Assembly: GCA_965217015.1 (NCBI GenBank)
Contig: OZ244224.1
Coordinates: 1,869,100 to 1,933,099 of the forward strand
DNA: 64,000 bases
Reading direction: 5' to 3'
Source: JAYQKL01 sp038142705
GTDB lineage: Bacteria > Pseudomonadota > Alphaproteobacteria > RS24
A program made the position numbers and the translations under genes. The notes beneath the pieces are model-generated. The model saw nothing but the letters and a program-made list of their open reading frames with translations, made no database searches and had not been told where the DNA came from. Shown piece after piece: positions 43,981-51,811 of this stretch. The first letter of the stretch is position 1. Each line of letters opens with the position of its first letter.

Positions 43981-44003
43981 TTGCAATTGATAATAATTCG
44001 CAA
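43981..44003. promoter_or_regulatory. Candidate operator upstream of the iron-binding protein gene
   Basis: A 23-base imperfect palindrome with outer arms TTGC and GCAA around an AT-rich core (GATAATAATT), ending 10 bases from the start codon. The place and the Fur-like GATAAT element suggest iron-responsive repression. Confidence 0.35.
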
Positions 44004-44116
44004 CTTATGCGAGGCATGTCAGGCTGTCAAGATTTTAATAATTGGTGAAGTCTGGCTTAGGGACGCCGCGTCCGCAAAGGCCGCACGCGGTCAAAACCAA
44101 AGAGCTAACCGTTAAT

Positions 44117-44938
44117 TTAACCGTCAATACGCAATAAAATATTGGTCAGTTTGCTGAATTTCACCGGCATAAGGCGTTTAATCCAGTCAACCAGCACAGC
44201 ATCTTTCCCAACGCGTATCCGCACTTTATTTTTTTCCACCGCACGCAAAATAATCTCAGCGGCTTTTTCGGGGCTGGTCATGGTGATTTTATCAAAATCC
44301 TCAATTAATTGCTGTCGGCGCTCTTCCATGCCTTCCATTTGCATGAACCGCGCCCGTGCTGCGATACGGGTTTTAATGCCGCCCGGATGCACAGTGGTGA
44401 CGTTGATGTTTTGGGTTTCCATTTCTTGTCGCAACGCATCACTATAGCCAAGCACGGCAAATTTGCTGGCATTATATCCGGACTGGTTGGGCACGCTAAT
44501 CAGGCCAAAAATACTAGATAGGTTGATAATATGCCCCTGTCCAGTTTCCAGCATATGCGGCAGAAAAGCTTTGCAGCCATTGACTGTCCCGAAAAAATTT
44601 ATGTCCATGACCCAATCTAATTCTTCTTGTGTCATTTTTTCAGCTGTTGCGAAAAGCGCGACGCCAGCATTATTCATCACCATATCAACAGGGCCGTGAT
44701 TGGTTTTAATCTCATCGGCTAACGCATAAAAAGCTTCTCGGTCAGTCACATCAAGGCGATAGGCTGTTGCGGTGCCACCAGCGGCTTGTATCTGTTGCGC
44801 GGTTTGTTCGGCTGAGGCTGCGTCAATATCGGTGACAATAAGTTTGGCACCTTTGCGCGCTGCAAGCAGGGCGGTCTGTTTGCCAATCCCGTCCCCCGCA
44901 CCGGTGATAAAAAATAATTTATCTTTCAAAATTGTCAT
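44117..44938 (-). CDS. Short-chain dehydrogenase/reductase
   Basis: 273 residues, classical SDR: cofactor motif TGAGDGIGKQTA, NNAGVALF, the catalytic Ser in NLSSIFG and the YNASK catalytic pair. Asp after the second beta strand (VTDIDAAS) favours NAD(H). The C-terminal part (residues 190-273) is longer than average and basic. Substrate unknown. A hairpin without U tract (44066-44090) lies downstream; the gene is separated from gcrA by a terminator. Confidence 0.88.
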   Translation of the reverse strand: MTILKDKLFFITGAGDGIGKQTALLAARKGAKLIVTDIDAASAEQTAQQIQAAGGTATAYRLDVTDREAFYALADEIKTNHGPVDMVMNNAGVALFATAEKMTQEELDWVMDINFFGTVNGCKAFLPHMLETGQGHIINLSSIFGLISVPNQSGYNASKFAVLGYSDALRQEMETQNINVTTVHPGGIKTRIAARARFMQMEGMEERRQQLIEDFDKITMTSPEKAAEIILRAVEKNKVRIRVGKDAVLVDWIKRLMPVKFSKLTNILLRIDG

Positions 44939-44950
44939 GTGACACTCCCC

Positions 44951-44981
44951 AAAAAATAACCCCTGCCATAGGACAGGGGTT
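44951..44981 (-). terminator. Rho-independent terminator downstream of gcrA
   Basis: AACCCCTG (44958-44965) and CAGGGGTT (44974-44981) form an 8-base stem with an 8-base loop, followed on the minus strand by ATTTTTT (44951-44957). It lies 60 bases after the gcrA stop. Confidence 0.88.
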
Positions 44982-45040
44982 AGCTTACCCTTTTTAGAGG
45001 CTGCGGGCTAGCCTATCTGCAAAGCGTGGCGCCTTTAAGG

Positions 45041-45526
45041 TTAACCGGTTTTGCGTTTCCGGCGGCGTTCCACAGGCTGATAAGCCTGCACCGCATGGGT
45101 TTCACAATAAGGATTACCCGATTTGCTGCGCGCCCCACAAAAATGAAAGTTTTTTGTACCAGGGTCGCCCACTGGCCATTTGCAGGTATGCTCGGTCAGG
45201 TTAAGCACGCTGGTGCGCTCTTCTTGACTCAGAATTGGCTCAGGGTTTTCCGTTTCTTCAATCGGGTGTAATTTTTCATCAGCCTGATAGGATAAATTGC
45301 TGCCCGCGACAGAAGGCTGGCTCGGACGGCTTGGCTGCGAGGCGGTATTGACTTTAGCCGTTGTGACCCGTGCTGGTGTGGCGCGGCCCGAAAGACCAAG
45401 GCGATGCACTTTACCAATCACCGCATTTCGAGTAACCCCACCCATTTGGCGGGCAATCTGGCTGGCGCTGAGGCCTTCTGTCCAGAGTTTTTTGAGCATT
45501 TCAACGCGATCTTCAGTCCAAGCCAT
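45041..45526 (-). CDS. gcrA: Cell-cycle regulator GcrA
   Basis: 161 residues. The N-terminal DNA-binding domain is diagnostic: MAWTEDRVEMLKKLW then GLSASQIARQMGG and NAVIGKVHRLGLSGR. The C-terminal part contains CKWPVGDP and FCGARSKSGNPYC, conserved in GcrA and thought to contact sigma-70. I chose ATG at 45526; the ATG two codons earlier is too close to the GGGAG ribosome site. In Caulobacter GcrA drives S-phase genes at CcrM-methylated GANTC sites and is itself activated by DnaA. Confidence 0.94.
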   Translation of the reverse strand: MAWTEDRVEMLKKLWTEGLSASQIARQMGGVTRNAVIGKVHRLGLSGRATPARVTTAKVNTASQPSRPSQPSVAGSNLSYQADEKLHPIEETENPEPILSQEERTSVLNLTEHTCKWPVGDPGTKNFHFCGARSKSGNPYCETHAVQAYQPVERRRKRKTG

Positions 45527-45591
45527 GAGCATCTCCCTAAATTTTAACCTGTCAATTCCGACAAGCTGGCTGCTATTTTTATCTTAAAACC

Positions 45592-45637
45592 CACTACATG
45601 TAGTGTTGCTTTATCAGAAAAACTACTAGATGTGATG
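45592..45637. promoter_or_regulatory. NrdR-box-like pair upstream of gcrA
   Basis: CACTACATGTAGTG (45592-45605) is a perfect 14-base palindrome fitting the NrdR consensus as I recall it (acaCwAtATaTwGtgt). A degenerate copy, TACTAGATGTGATG (45624-45637), begins exactly 32 bases later, about three helical turns, the spacing typical of NrdR box pairs. The nearest starts are gcrA (66 bases away) and the ABC-2 permease. Confidence 0.45.
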
Positions 45638-45662
45638 GAAAATTCAATCCCTGAAATTGGCG

Positions 45663-45671
45663 TTATCCACA
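45663..45671 (+). promoter_or_regulatory. DnaA box upstream of gcrA
   Basis: TTATCCACA, an exact consensus DnaA box, 137 bases upstream of the gcrA start. DnaA is known to activate gcrA in Caulobacter, so the position is meaningful. The 271-base gap 45527-45797 otherwise holds the two promoters. Confidence 0.55.
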
Positions 45672-45797
45672 GAGAAGTGCTGAAACATGCGGAAAAAAAG
45701 CTTTTTCGTGCGCTTTTTCTCCCCTCACGCGATACGGCTCTTGCAAGGGTGCGGTAAAGCCCTTATTTATTATGCATCAGCCAATGATGAGGATTTT

Positions 45798-46649
45798 ATG
45801 TCAGACCCCAATACATCACAGCCAGCGGCCAATCCATCGCAACAAGAGCCGAATTGGCCTGATTTAGGCAATCGGCGGTTCGGGCATATCAATTGGATTG
45901 GTTTATGGACGCTTTATCTCAAAGAAGTGCATCGTTTTTGGAAAGTCATGACGCAGACGGTTTTGGCGCCGGTGATTACGACTTTGTTGTTTCTGGCAGT
46001 CTTCGCCCTCGCGCTTGGTAAGTTCAGACCCGATGTGAATGGGGTGCCATTTATCAGCTTCCTTGCGCCCGGCCTGATTATTATGGCGGTGTTGCAAAAT
46101 GCGTTCTCAAACCCTTCATCTTCTTTGCTGACGGGCAAAGTGATGGGCAATATTGTTGATATTCTTATGCCGCCACTTTCGCCTACCGAAATGAATCTAG
46201 CGCTGGCCTTAGGTGGGGTAACGCGCGGTTTGGTGGTTGGTTTTGTGACCTATTTAGGCATGATTTATTTTGTCGATTTTTCATACCATCACCTGTGGGC
46301 GGTTTTCTTTTTCTCATTTACTGGCTCCTTATTCATGTCGCAAGTTGGCACTTTGGCAGGTATATGGGCAGAAAAATTTGACCATATGCAGGCCATTATG
46401 AATTTTGTTATCACGCCTTTGGCTTTTTTATCGGGCACTTTTTATTCCATCAAACAATTGCCCGAGACATTTCAGGTGATTTCTACTTTTAATCCGTTTT
46501 TCTATATTATTGACGGTTTCCGCTATGGTTTTACGGGCAAGGCGGAGGGCCAAATCATGACGGGCGTGATTATCTTATTGCTGCTCAATGCCGTTTTTTG
46601 GGTTCTTAATCTTTATGTTTTGCGCAAAGGCTATCGCATAAAAAGCTAG
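45798..46649 (+). CDS. ABC-2 type transporter permease
   Basis: 283 residues from ATG at 45798, which has GAGGA five bases upstream; an earlier in-frame ATG at 45687 would add 37 basic residues. Six membrane segments, with the ABC-2 motif FLAPGLIIMAVLQNAFSNPS and the late segment PLAFLSGTFYSIKQLPE, as in YadH- and NodJ-like drug/polysaccharide exporters. The matching ATPase gene is not adjacent. A promoter for the next gene and a terminator lie downstream. Confidence 0.88.
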   Translation: MSDPNTSQPAANPSQQEPNWPDLGNRRFGHINWIGLWTLYLKEVHRFWKVMTQTVLAPVITTLLFLAVFALALGKFRPDVNGVPFISFLAPGLIIMAVLQNAFSNPSSSLLTGKVMGNIVDILMPPLSPTEMNLALALGGVTRGLVVGFVTYLGMIYFVDFSYHHLWAVFFFSFTGSLFMSQVGTLAGIWAEKFDHMQAIMNFVITPLAFLSGTFYSIKQLPETFQVISTFNPFFYIIDGFRYGFTGKAEGQIMTGVIILLLLNAVFWVLNLYVLRKGYRIKS

Positions 46650-46679
46650 CCCCGCTTGGCAGTAGCTGGTTGAAAATAA

Positions 46680-46713
46680 TTGACAAAACAGTATGTTTGG
46701 GCTGATAATCAGC
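46680..46713 (+). promoter_or_regulatory. Predicted promoter with palindromic -10 region upstream of argD
   Basis: TTGACA (46680-46685), an 18-base spacer and GATAAT (46704-46709). The -10 lies inside a perfect 13-base palindrome GCTGATAATCAGC (46701-46713), a possible operator. The predicted start near 46716 is upstream of a terminator hairpin. Confidence 0.45.
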
Positions 46714-46729
46714 TTATTCGCCGCCTGAC

Positions 46730-46759
46730 CCTGATGGGCGTGGGCGGCTTTTTGTTTTT
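46730..46759 (+). terminator. Rho-independent terminator between ABC-2 permease gene and argD
   Basis: GCCGCC (46730-46735) pairs with GGCGGC (46743-46748), with internal CCC/GGG pairing possible, and is followed by TTTTTGTTTTT. It may end the permease transcript or act as an attenuator in the argD leader, because the predicted promoter lies upstream of it. Confidence 0.8.
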
Positions 46760-46789
46760 CTGATTTTGGATTTGAAAGTTTGAAACCCA

Positions 46790-47992
46790 ATGGCCCATGA
46801 AAAAAGTCATGTCATGCCAACCTATAACCGCTCTGAACTGGCGTTTGAGCGGGGGGAGGGCGCGTGGCTTTTTACCGCAGAAAACGAGGCTTATCTCGAT
46901 TTTGCTGCCGGAATTGCGGTCAATGTATTAGGTCATAATCATCCGGTCTTAAATCAAACCCTGAAAGACCAAGCCGATAAATTATGGCACACTTCCAATC
47001 TCTACACGATTTCTGGTCAGGAGAATTTAGCCGATAAATTATGTGAGGCTTGTTTTGCTGACCGCGTTTTTTTCTGTAATTCAGGGGCGGAGGCTATGGA
47101 AGGCGCGATTAAAACCGCGCGTAAATTCCATGCCGCGCAGGGGCATACTGAAAAAGTCGAGATTATCACTTTTGCTGGCGCGTTTCATGGTCGCACCATG
47201 ATGGCTTTGGCAGCGGCGGGCAATCCGGCTTATCTAGATGGGTTTGGGCCCGTGCCAGAGGGCTTTGTGCAAATCCCCAGCTTTGATTTGAAGGCCACTG
47301 AAAAGGCCATTCACGCTCAGACAGCTGGCATTTTGATAGAGCCTATTCAGGGCGAGGGCGGGATTATGCCTGTGCCGCATGATTTTATGCAAGGCTTGAG
47401 AGCCTTATGCGATGCGCATGATATTTTGCTGATTGTTGATGAGGTGCAATGCGGTGTTGGCCGCACGGGAAAATTATTTGCTTATGAATGGTCTGATATT
47501 CAACCCGATATTATGGCGGTGGCCAAAGGGATTGGCGGTGGATTTCCGCTTGGGGCATTTTTAGCAACTGAAAAAGCCGCGGCGGGCATGGTCGCTGGCA
47601 CGCATGGCTCAACCTATGGCGGCAACCCGCTCGCTGTGGCTGTGGGTGGTGCGGTTATGGATATTGTGGCCCAGCCCGATTTTTTGGCGCAAGTTGAGAA
47701 AAAAGGCCTGATATTGGCGCAAAAGCTGGCGGCGCTTCAAGATAATTGGCCAAACATAATTGCTGAAATTCGGGGGCAGGGGCTGATGTTGGGTTTGAAA
47801 ACCATTATACCCAATACCGAACTGGTGGCGGCTTTGCGGGCGGCCAATATGCTCACAGTCGGGGCGGGTGATAATGTCGTGCGGCTGATACCGCCGCTGA
47901 ATATTACCGATGAAGATATTGACGCTGCGATGCGGGCGCTCGAAACAGCCTGTGCAGAGCTGGCACATAAAAATGAGGGCGGCGATGAGTGA
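46790..47992 (+). CDS. argD: Acetylornithine aminotransferase
   Basis: Class III PLP aminotransferase of arginine synthesis, possibly also succinyl-DAP aminotransferase for the dapD-dapE pathway. 400 residues. FAGAFHGRTMMALAAAG, LLIVDEVQCGVGRTG and the PLP Lys in MAVAKGIGGGFPLGAF are diagnostic. The start at 46790 has no strong ribosome site; ATG at 46814 (MPTYNRSELAF) is an alternative closer to homologues. It overlaps argF by 8 bases. Confidence 0.94.
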   Translation: MAHEKSHVMPTYNRSELAFERGEGAWLFTAENEAYLDFAAGIAVNVLGHNHPVLNQTLKDQADKLWHTSNLYTISGQENLADKLCEACFADRVFFCNSGAEAMEGAIKTARKFHAAQGHTEKVEIITFAGAFHGRTMMALAAAGNPAYLDGFGPVPEGFVQIPSFDLKATEKAIHAQTAGILIEPIQGEGGIMPVPHDFMQGLRALCDAHDILLIVDEVQCGVGRTGKLFAYEWSDIQPDIMAVAKGIGGGFPLGAFLATEKAAAGMVAGTHGSTYGGNPLAVAVGGAVMDIVAQPDFLAQVEKKGLILAQKLAALQDNWPNIIAEIRGQGLMLGLKTIIPNTELVAALRAANMLTVGAGDNVVRLIPPLNITDEDIDAAMRALETACAELAHKNEGGDE

Positions 47993-48923
47993 TCACCCAA
48001 AACATTTTCTGGATTTAGCTGATTTAAGCGGCGATGAGTTGCGGGCGATTTTAGACGCGGCGCATCAGCGCAAGCAAGCCCGCGCCGGACTGCCAAAAGG
48101 CACGCCCGATGCGGACGCCCCATTGCAGGGTTATATTTTGGCGATGGTTTTTGATAAGCCATCCACGCGCACGCGGGTATCCTTTGACCTCGCCATGCGC
48201 CAGCTTGGTGGGCAAAGCCTGATTTTGAATCAAGGTGATACCCAGCTTGGGCGCGGCGAACCATTGTCAGACACGGCCAAAGTTTTATCGGGCTATGTCG
48301 ATGCCATTATGGTGCGCACGGGCCCGCATGACAATATTTTGCAATTGGCCAAACATGCAAGCGTGCCGGTGATTAACGGGCTGACGGCATTTAGCCACCC
48401 ATGCCAAATCATGGCGGATATTCTGACTTTTGAAGAGCATAAAGGCCCAATTAAGGGGCATAAAATTGCTTGGCTTGGCGATGGCAATAATGTGTCTGTT
48501 TCATGGATACAAGCTGCTGCTTTATTGGGGTTTGATTTGCATCTGGCTGTGGCTGATGGCTTTCACCCGCCTGCTGAGGTGGTGGCATGGGCGCGCCAAA
48601 AAGGAGCGCATATTGAAGTCAATGATGATGTGTCCGCAGCGGTTAAAGGGGCAACGGCCATTAACACCGATTGCTGGGTTTCAATGTCTGATGACCCGGA
48701 AACGGCTGCAAAGCGCGCCGAAGCTTTTGCGCCTTTTCGGGTGACGCAAGAAGTGATGGCGCAAGCCAATGACGCACTATTCATGCATTGCCTACCCGCC
48801 TATCGGGGCAATGAGGTGAGCGCTGATGTTATTGATGGCCCTGCATCTGTCGTGTTTGATGAGGCAGAGAACCGAAATCATGCGCAAAAAGCTATTCTGC
48901 ACTGGTGTTTGGGGCGCGTGTAA
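47985..48923 (+). CDS. argF: Ornithine carbamoyltransferase
   Basis: Makes citrulline from ornithine and carbamoyl phosphate. 312 residues from ATG at 47985 (GAGGG ribosome site); it overlaps the argD end by 8 bases. Motifs: FDKPSTRTRVSFD (carbamoyl phosphate), FSHPCQIMADI and the ornithine loop FMHCLPAYRGNEV. Followed 48 bases later by hslO, a gene order (argD-argF-hslO) common in alphaproteobacteria. Confidence 0.96.
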   Translation: MSDHPKHFLDLADLSGDELRAILDAAHQRKQARAGLPKGTPDADAPLQGYILAMVFDKPSTRTRVSFDLAMRQLGGQSLILNQGDTQLGRGEPLSDTAKVLSGYVDAIMVRTGPHDNILQLAKHASVPVINGLTAFSHPCQIMADILTFEEHKGPIKGHKIAWLGDGNNVSVSWIQAAALLGFDLHLAVADGFHPPAEVVAWARQKGAHIEVNDDVSAAVKGATAINTDCWVSMSDDPETAAKRAEAFAPFRVTQEVMAQANDALFMHCLPAYRGNEVSADVIDGPASVVFDEAENRNHAQKAILHWCLGRV

Positions 48924-48971
48924 CAAAAGCGTTCAGCACGGGCTGGCCGCATGCGTAAAAACGGAAATAAA

Positions 48972-49913
48972 ATGGAAACTGACCTACCGCAAGATAATAT
49001 TGCTTTGCCCTATCGTATTGAAGGGTTAGATGCGCAAGGCCGTGTCGTGCGGCTTGGGCATGAACTCAACACAATTTTAAGCCGCCATGAGTATCCCGAA
49101 GTCGTGGCGCGCCTGCTGGGTGAGGCATTGGTGCTGACGACAATGCTCGGTTCGGCACTGAAATTTGAGGGGCGGTTTGTGCTTCAGACCCAAAGTGATG
49201 GTCCGGTGCCTATGTTGATTTGTGATGTGCAAAGCAGCGGTGATATGCGCGCTTATGCCAAAATAGACCATGAAAAACTCTCGCTTTACGGCAAAAACCC
49301 GAGCCAGTCTGTGCTGTTGGGGAAAGGCCATATTGCCTTTACGGTGGATCAGGGCGCGGATATGGAAAACTATCAAGGCGTGGTGCCACTGGAAGGCGAC
49401 TTGACCCAAGCTGCGCATTATTATTTTGAGCAATCTGAGCAAATTGAAACCCGCTTGCGGCTCGCGGCAGGGCTGGTGGATTTATCTGATGGCCATAAAG
49501 TCTGGCGCGCTGGCGGCATTTTGTTGCAAAAAACCGCCAGTGAGGGTGGGCAGCGTTTTGATGACAATACAGACGCACCGGCGCAATCTTCTGAAAATTT
49601 ATGTTCTCCCGATGATTGGTTGCGCCTCACCAGCCTGCTTGAAACCACTGAAGAGGCTGAGTTACTTGACCCCGAATTGGCGGGTGAAATTTTGGCCTAT
49701 CGTTTGTTTAATGAAGATGGCGTGCGTGTTTTTGAGGCGGCTCCTTTGCGGTTTTCTTGTCGTTGCTCGCGCGAGCGCATTGAAAATATCATCACTACTT
49801 TTTCTGATGAAGAGCTGCATGATATGTTAGAAGACGGCATGATAAAAGTTGTGTGCGAGTTTTGTAACGAGAAATATGATTTTGACCCGTCGGGTTTTGC
49901 CACGCTTAGTTAA
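48972..49913 (+). CDS. hslO: Redox-regulated chaperone Hsp33
   Basis: Holdase chaperone activated by oxidation and unfolding. 313 residues from ATG at 48972; an ATG at 48951 would add seven residues, and the ribosome site (CGGAAA) favours the later start. The C-terminal zinc switch is FSCRCSRERIEN and VVCEFCNEKYDFD (CxC and CxxC). The N-terminal domain is of normal length. Confidence 0.94.
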   Translation: METDLPQDNIALPYRIEGLDAQGRVVRLGHELNTILSRHEYPEVVARLLGEALVLTTMLGSALKFEGRFVLQTQSDGPVPMLICDVQSSGDMRAYAKIDHEKLSLYGKNPSQSVLLGKGHIAFTVDQGADMENYQGVVPLEGDLTQAAHYYFEQSEQIETRLRLAAGLVDLSDGHKVWRAGGILLQKTASEGGQRFDDNTDAPAQSSENLCSPDDWLRLTSLLETTEEAELLDPELAGEILAYRLFNEDGVRVFEAAPLRFSCRCSRERIENIITTFSDEELHDMLEDGMIKVVCEFCNEKYDFDPSGFATLS

Positions 49914-49940
49914 TCAAAACCTAAAAACTGGCGCTAAGAG

Positions 49941-50573
49941 ATGATGCGAATGACGCTTGAAAAAATCAAACGAGCCTATTGCCTTTTGCCGGCGCCATTT
50001 TTGATGGCAATGCTTCTGGGTGCTTGCACCATTGCGTCAACGCCGCCGCCGCGATTGCAGCAATCTTTTGAACATTTAGCCCCTGTTACATGGTTGGCGG
50101 CACCGCCACAATTGCTGTATGCGCCGTCTTTGGAAACGGATTTTCGTGAGAACATTAAAGGCAAGGGCTATGACCCTGTGAATATTGTGCGTTTTTGGTT
50201 GCGTGACCGCGTGCAAACCCATACCCCTGCGGCGCCGCAAAAAACGCATATGCGGGTTCAATTTATTGTTGAGCGCGCTGAAATTATTGAAAAGCGGTCT
50301 GTGCAAAAATCTAAATTTTCCAGCCTGTTAGACCGCGACTTGATACAATTGGGCGGGTTGTTGCAGGTTAAAATTGTGATAAAACATGCCTCTGGCCAGA
50401 TTGACCACAATGTGATGGTGGCCAAATCTGTGTTCACACATGTGGGCGCGATTAGCTTAAATGAGCTAGATACAGGCTATTTTAAGGTGTTTCAGAAATT
50501 GAGCGCAGATTTTGACCGGCAAACAGAAGCTTACCTCAATCGAAAAAAACTCATAAATACAACAAATAATTGA
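49941..50573 (+). CDS. Putative lipoprotein upstream of an RND efflux pair
   Basis: 210 residues. A signal sequence ending LLGACT fits a lipobox with the Cys at about residue 29. The mature part has alternating strands and helices (RVQFIVERAEIIEKRSV, VKIVIKHASGQID), and I do not recognise a family. It is 56 bases upstream of the adaptor gene in the same direction, so a link to the efflux system is plausible. The start among tandem ATGs (49941, 49944, 49950) is uncertain. Confidence 0.65.
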   Translation: MMRMTLEKIKRAYCLLPAPFLMAMLLGACTIASTPPPRLQQSFEHLAPVTWLAAPPQLLYAPSLETDFRENIKGKGYDPVNIVRFWLRDRVQTHTPAAPQKTHMRVQFIVERAEIIEKRSVQKSKFSSLLDRDLIQLGGLLQVKIVIKHASGQIDHNVMVAKSVFTHVGAISLNELDTGYFKVFQKLSADFDRQTEAYLNRKKLINTTNN

Positions 50574-50629
50574 CTGGGATTAAGACCAGCGAGCGTTATA
50601 TGTAACATCAGGTTATGGAATAAATCGCG

Positions 50630-51811
50630 ATGAAAGCACTTAATTATATATTTCAAGCAATCAAGCTTGTTATTGAAAAAATATTGTCTCTGGCAACTGG
50701 ATTTTTGCCGGAGACCGCGCGCTTGCCTGCCAAAATTTTAATGGCGGCTTTTGCAGTTTTCTTTTTGTTAATTGTCACAAAGCCGGAAACCAAGCCTTAT
50801 GACCTGAAAGAAAAAGCCTGGCCTGTGAGCGCGCATAAGGCGCAATATGAAAAAATTGGGCCAGAGCTGAGTACATTTGGTGAGATTGTCGCGGCCCGCC
50901 AGATTGATTTGCGCACATTGGTCTCAGGTGAGGTTATTTCGGTGGCGCCAGGCCTTGAAGAGGGTGCTTTTGTGAAAAAAGGCGAAACCCTTTTGACCAT
51001 TGACCCGTTTAATTATGAAAACGCGCTGGCTGAGGCTGAGGCGCAATTGCTGGGCGCGGAAGGTGCTTTTGCCACCAGCAAAACGGATTATGAGCGCGCG
51101 CAAAAATTATATGAAAAAGGCACAGTTGCAAAAAAATATTTAGACGACAGACGCGCCGATTTTCTCATGAAAAAAGGTTCTTATGACCGGCTTAAAATTG
51201 TCGTGCGCCGGGCCAAGCGTGATTTAGAAAATACCCGTGTTGTCGCGCCCTATGATGCTTATGTGAGCAATGTGAATGCGCGTGAGGGGCGTTTTGTCAG
51301 CCCGAATGATTTCATCGCCAAGCTGAGCGATGCCAGCAATTATGAATTACGGTTCAATTTATCAGATGCTGAATATGGCGCTTTATTAAGTGCGGGCAGC
51401 CCAATTGTTGGCCAGCCAGTGACAGCAATTTGGTCGATTGGGAATAAAGAATTTGAGTTTGCAGGAAAAGTACGCCGTGTCGGGGCTTTGATTGACCAAA
51501 AAACCCGCGGGGTTGATATTTATGCAGATATTCAAACCGGCGAAGATACAGTTTTGCGCGGTGGCGCTTTTGTGAAAGTCCGCCTTGATGTAAAGCCTTT
51601 AGAGCGCGTGGTGGTGTTGCCACTTGATGCGTTGAACTCACAAGATGAATTATTTGTGATTAAAGATAGTCGCCTGCAAATGCGACAGGCTGAAGTGTTT
51701 TTGCGCTCTGGTAATAAAGCTTATGTCACGGGCGGCCTTCAAGATGGTGATTTGGTTTTGCTCACGCGCTTTAACGAGGTCTCCACCGGATTGCTTGTTG
51801 AGGTCAAATAA
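50630..51811 (+). CDS. RND efflux periplasmic adaptor (HlyD/MFP family)
   Basis: 393 residues. A membrane anchor (about 40-55) is followed by a split lipoyl domain (GEVISVAPGLEEGAFVKKGE and AKRDLENTRVVAPYDAYVSN), a coiled-coil hairpin (about 125-180), a beta-barrel domain and a C-terminal membrane-proximal part. It bridges the RND pump and an outer-membrane channel. The stop overlaps the pump start by one base (TAATG). No TolC-like gene is nearby. Confidence 0.92.
   Translation: MKALNYIFQAIKLVIEKILSLATGFLPETARLPAKILMAAFAVFFLLIVTKPETKPYDLKEKAWPVSAHKAQYEKIGPELSTFGEIVAARQIDLRTLVSGEVISVAPGLEEGAFVKKGETLLTIDPFNYENALAEAEAQLLGAEGAFATSKTDYERAQKLYEKGTVAKKYLDDRRADFLMKKGSYDRLKIVVRRAKRDLENTRVVAPYDAYVSNVNAREGRFVSPNDFIAKLSDASNYELRFNLSDAEYGALLSAGSPIVGQPVTAIWSIGNKEFEFAGKVRRVGALIDQKTRGVDIYADIQTGEDTVLRGGAFVKVRLDVKPLERVVVLPLDALNSQDELFVIKDSRLQMRQAEVFLRSGNKAYVTGGLQDGDLVLLTRFNEVSTGLLVEVK

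Noticed and set aside
44066..44090. GC-rich hairpin downstream of the SDR gene
   Set aside because: Nine-base stem with one mismatch but no U tract on either strand, so I did not list it as a terminator.
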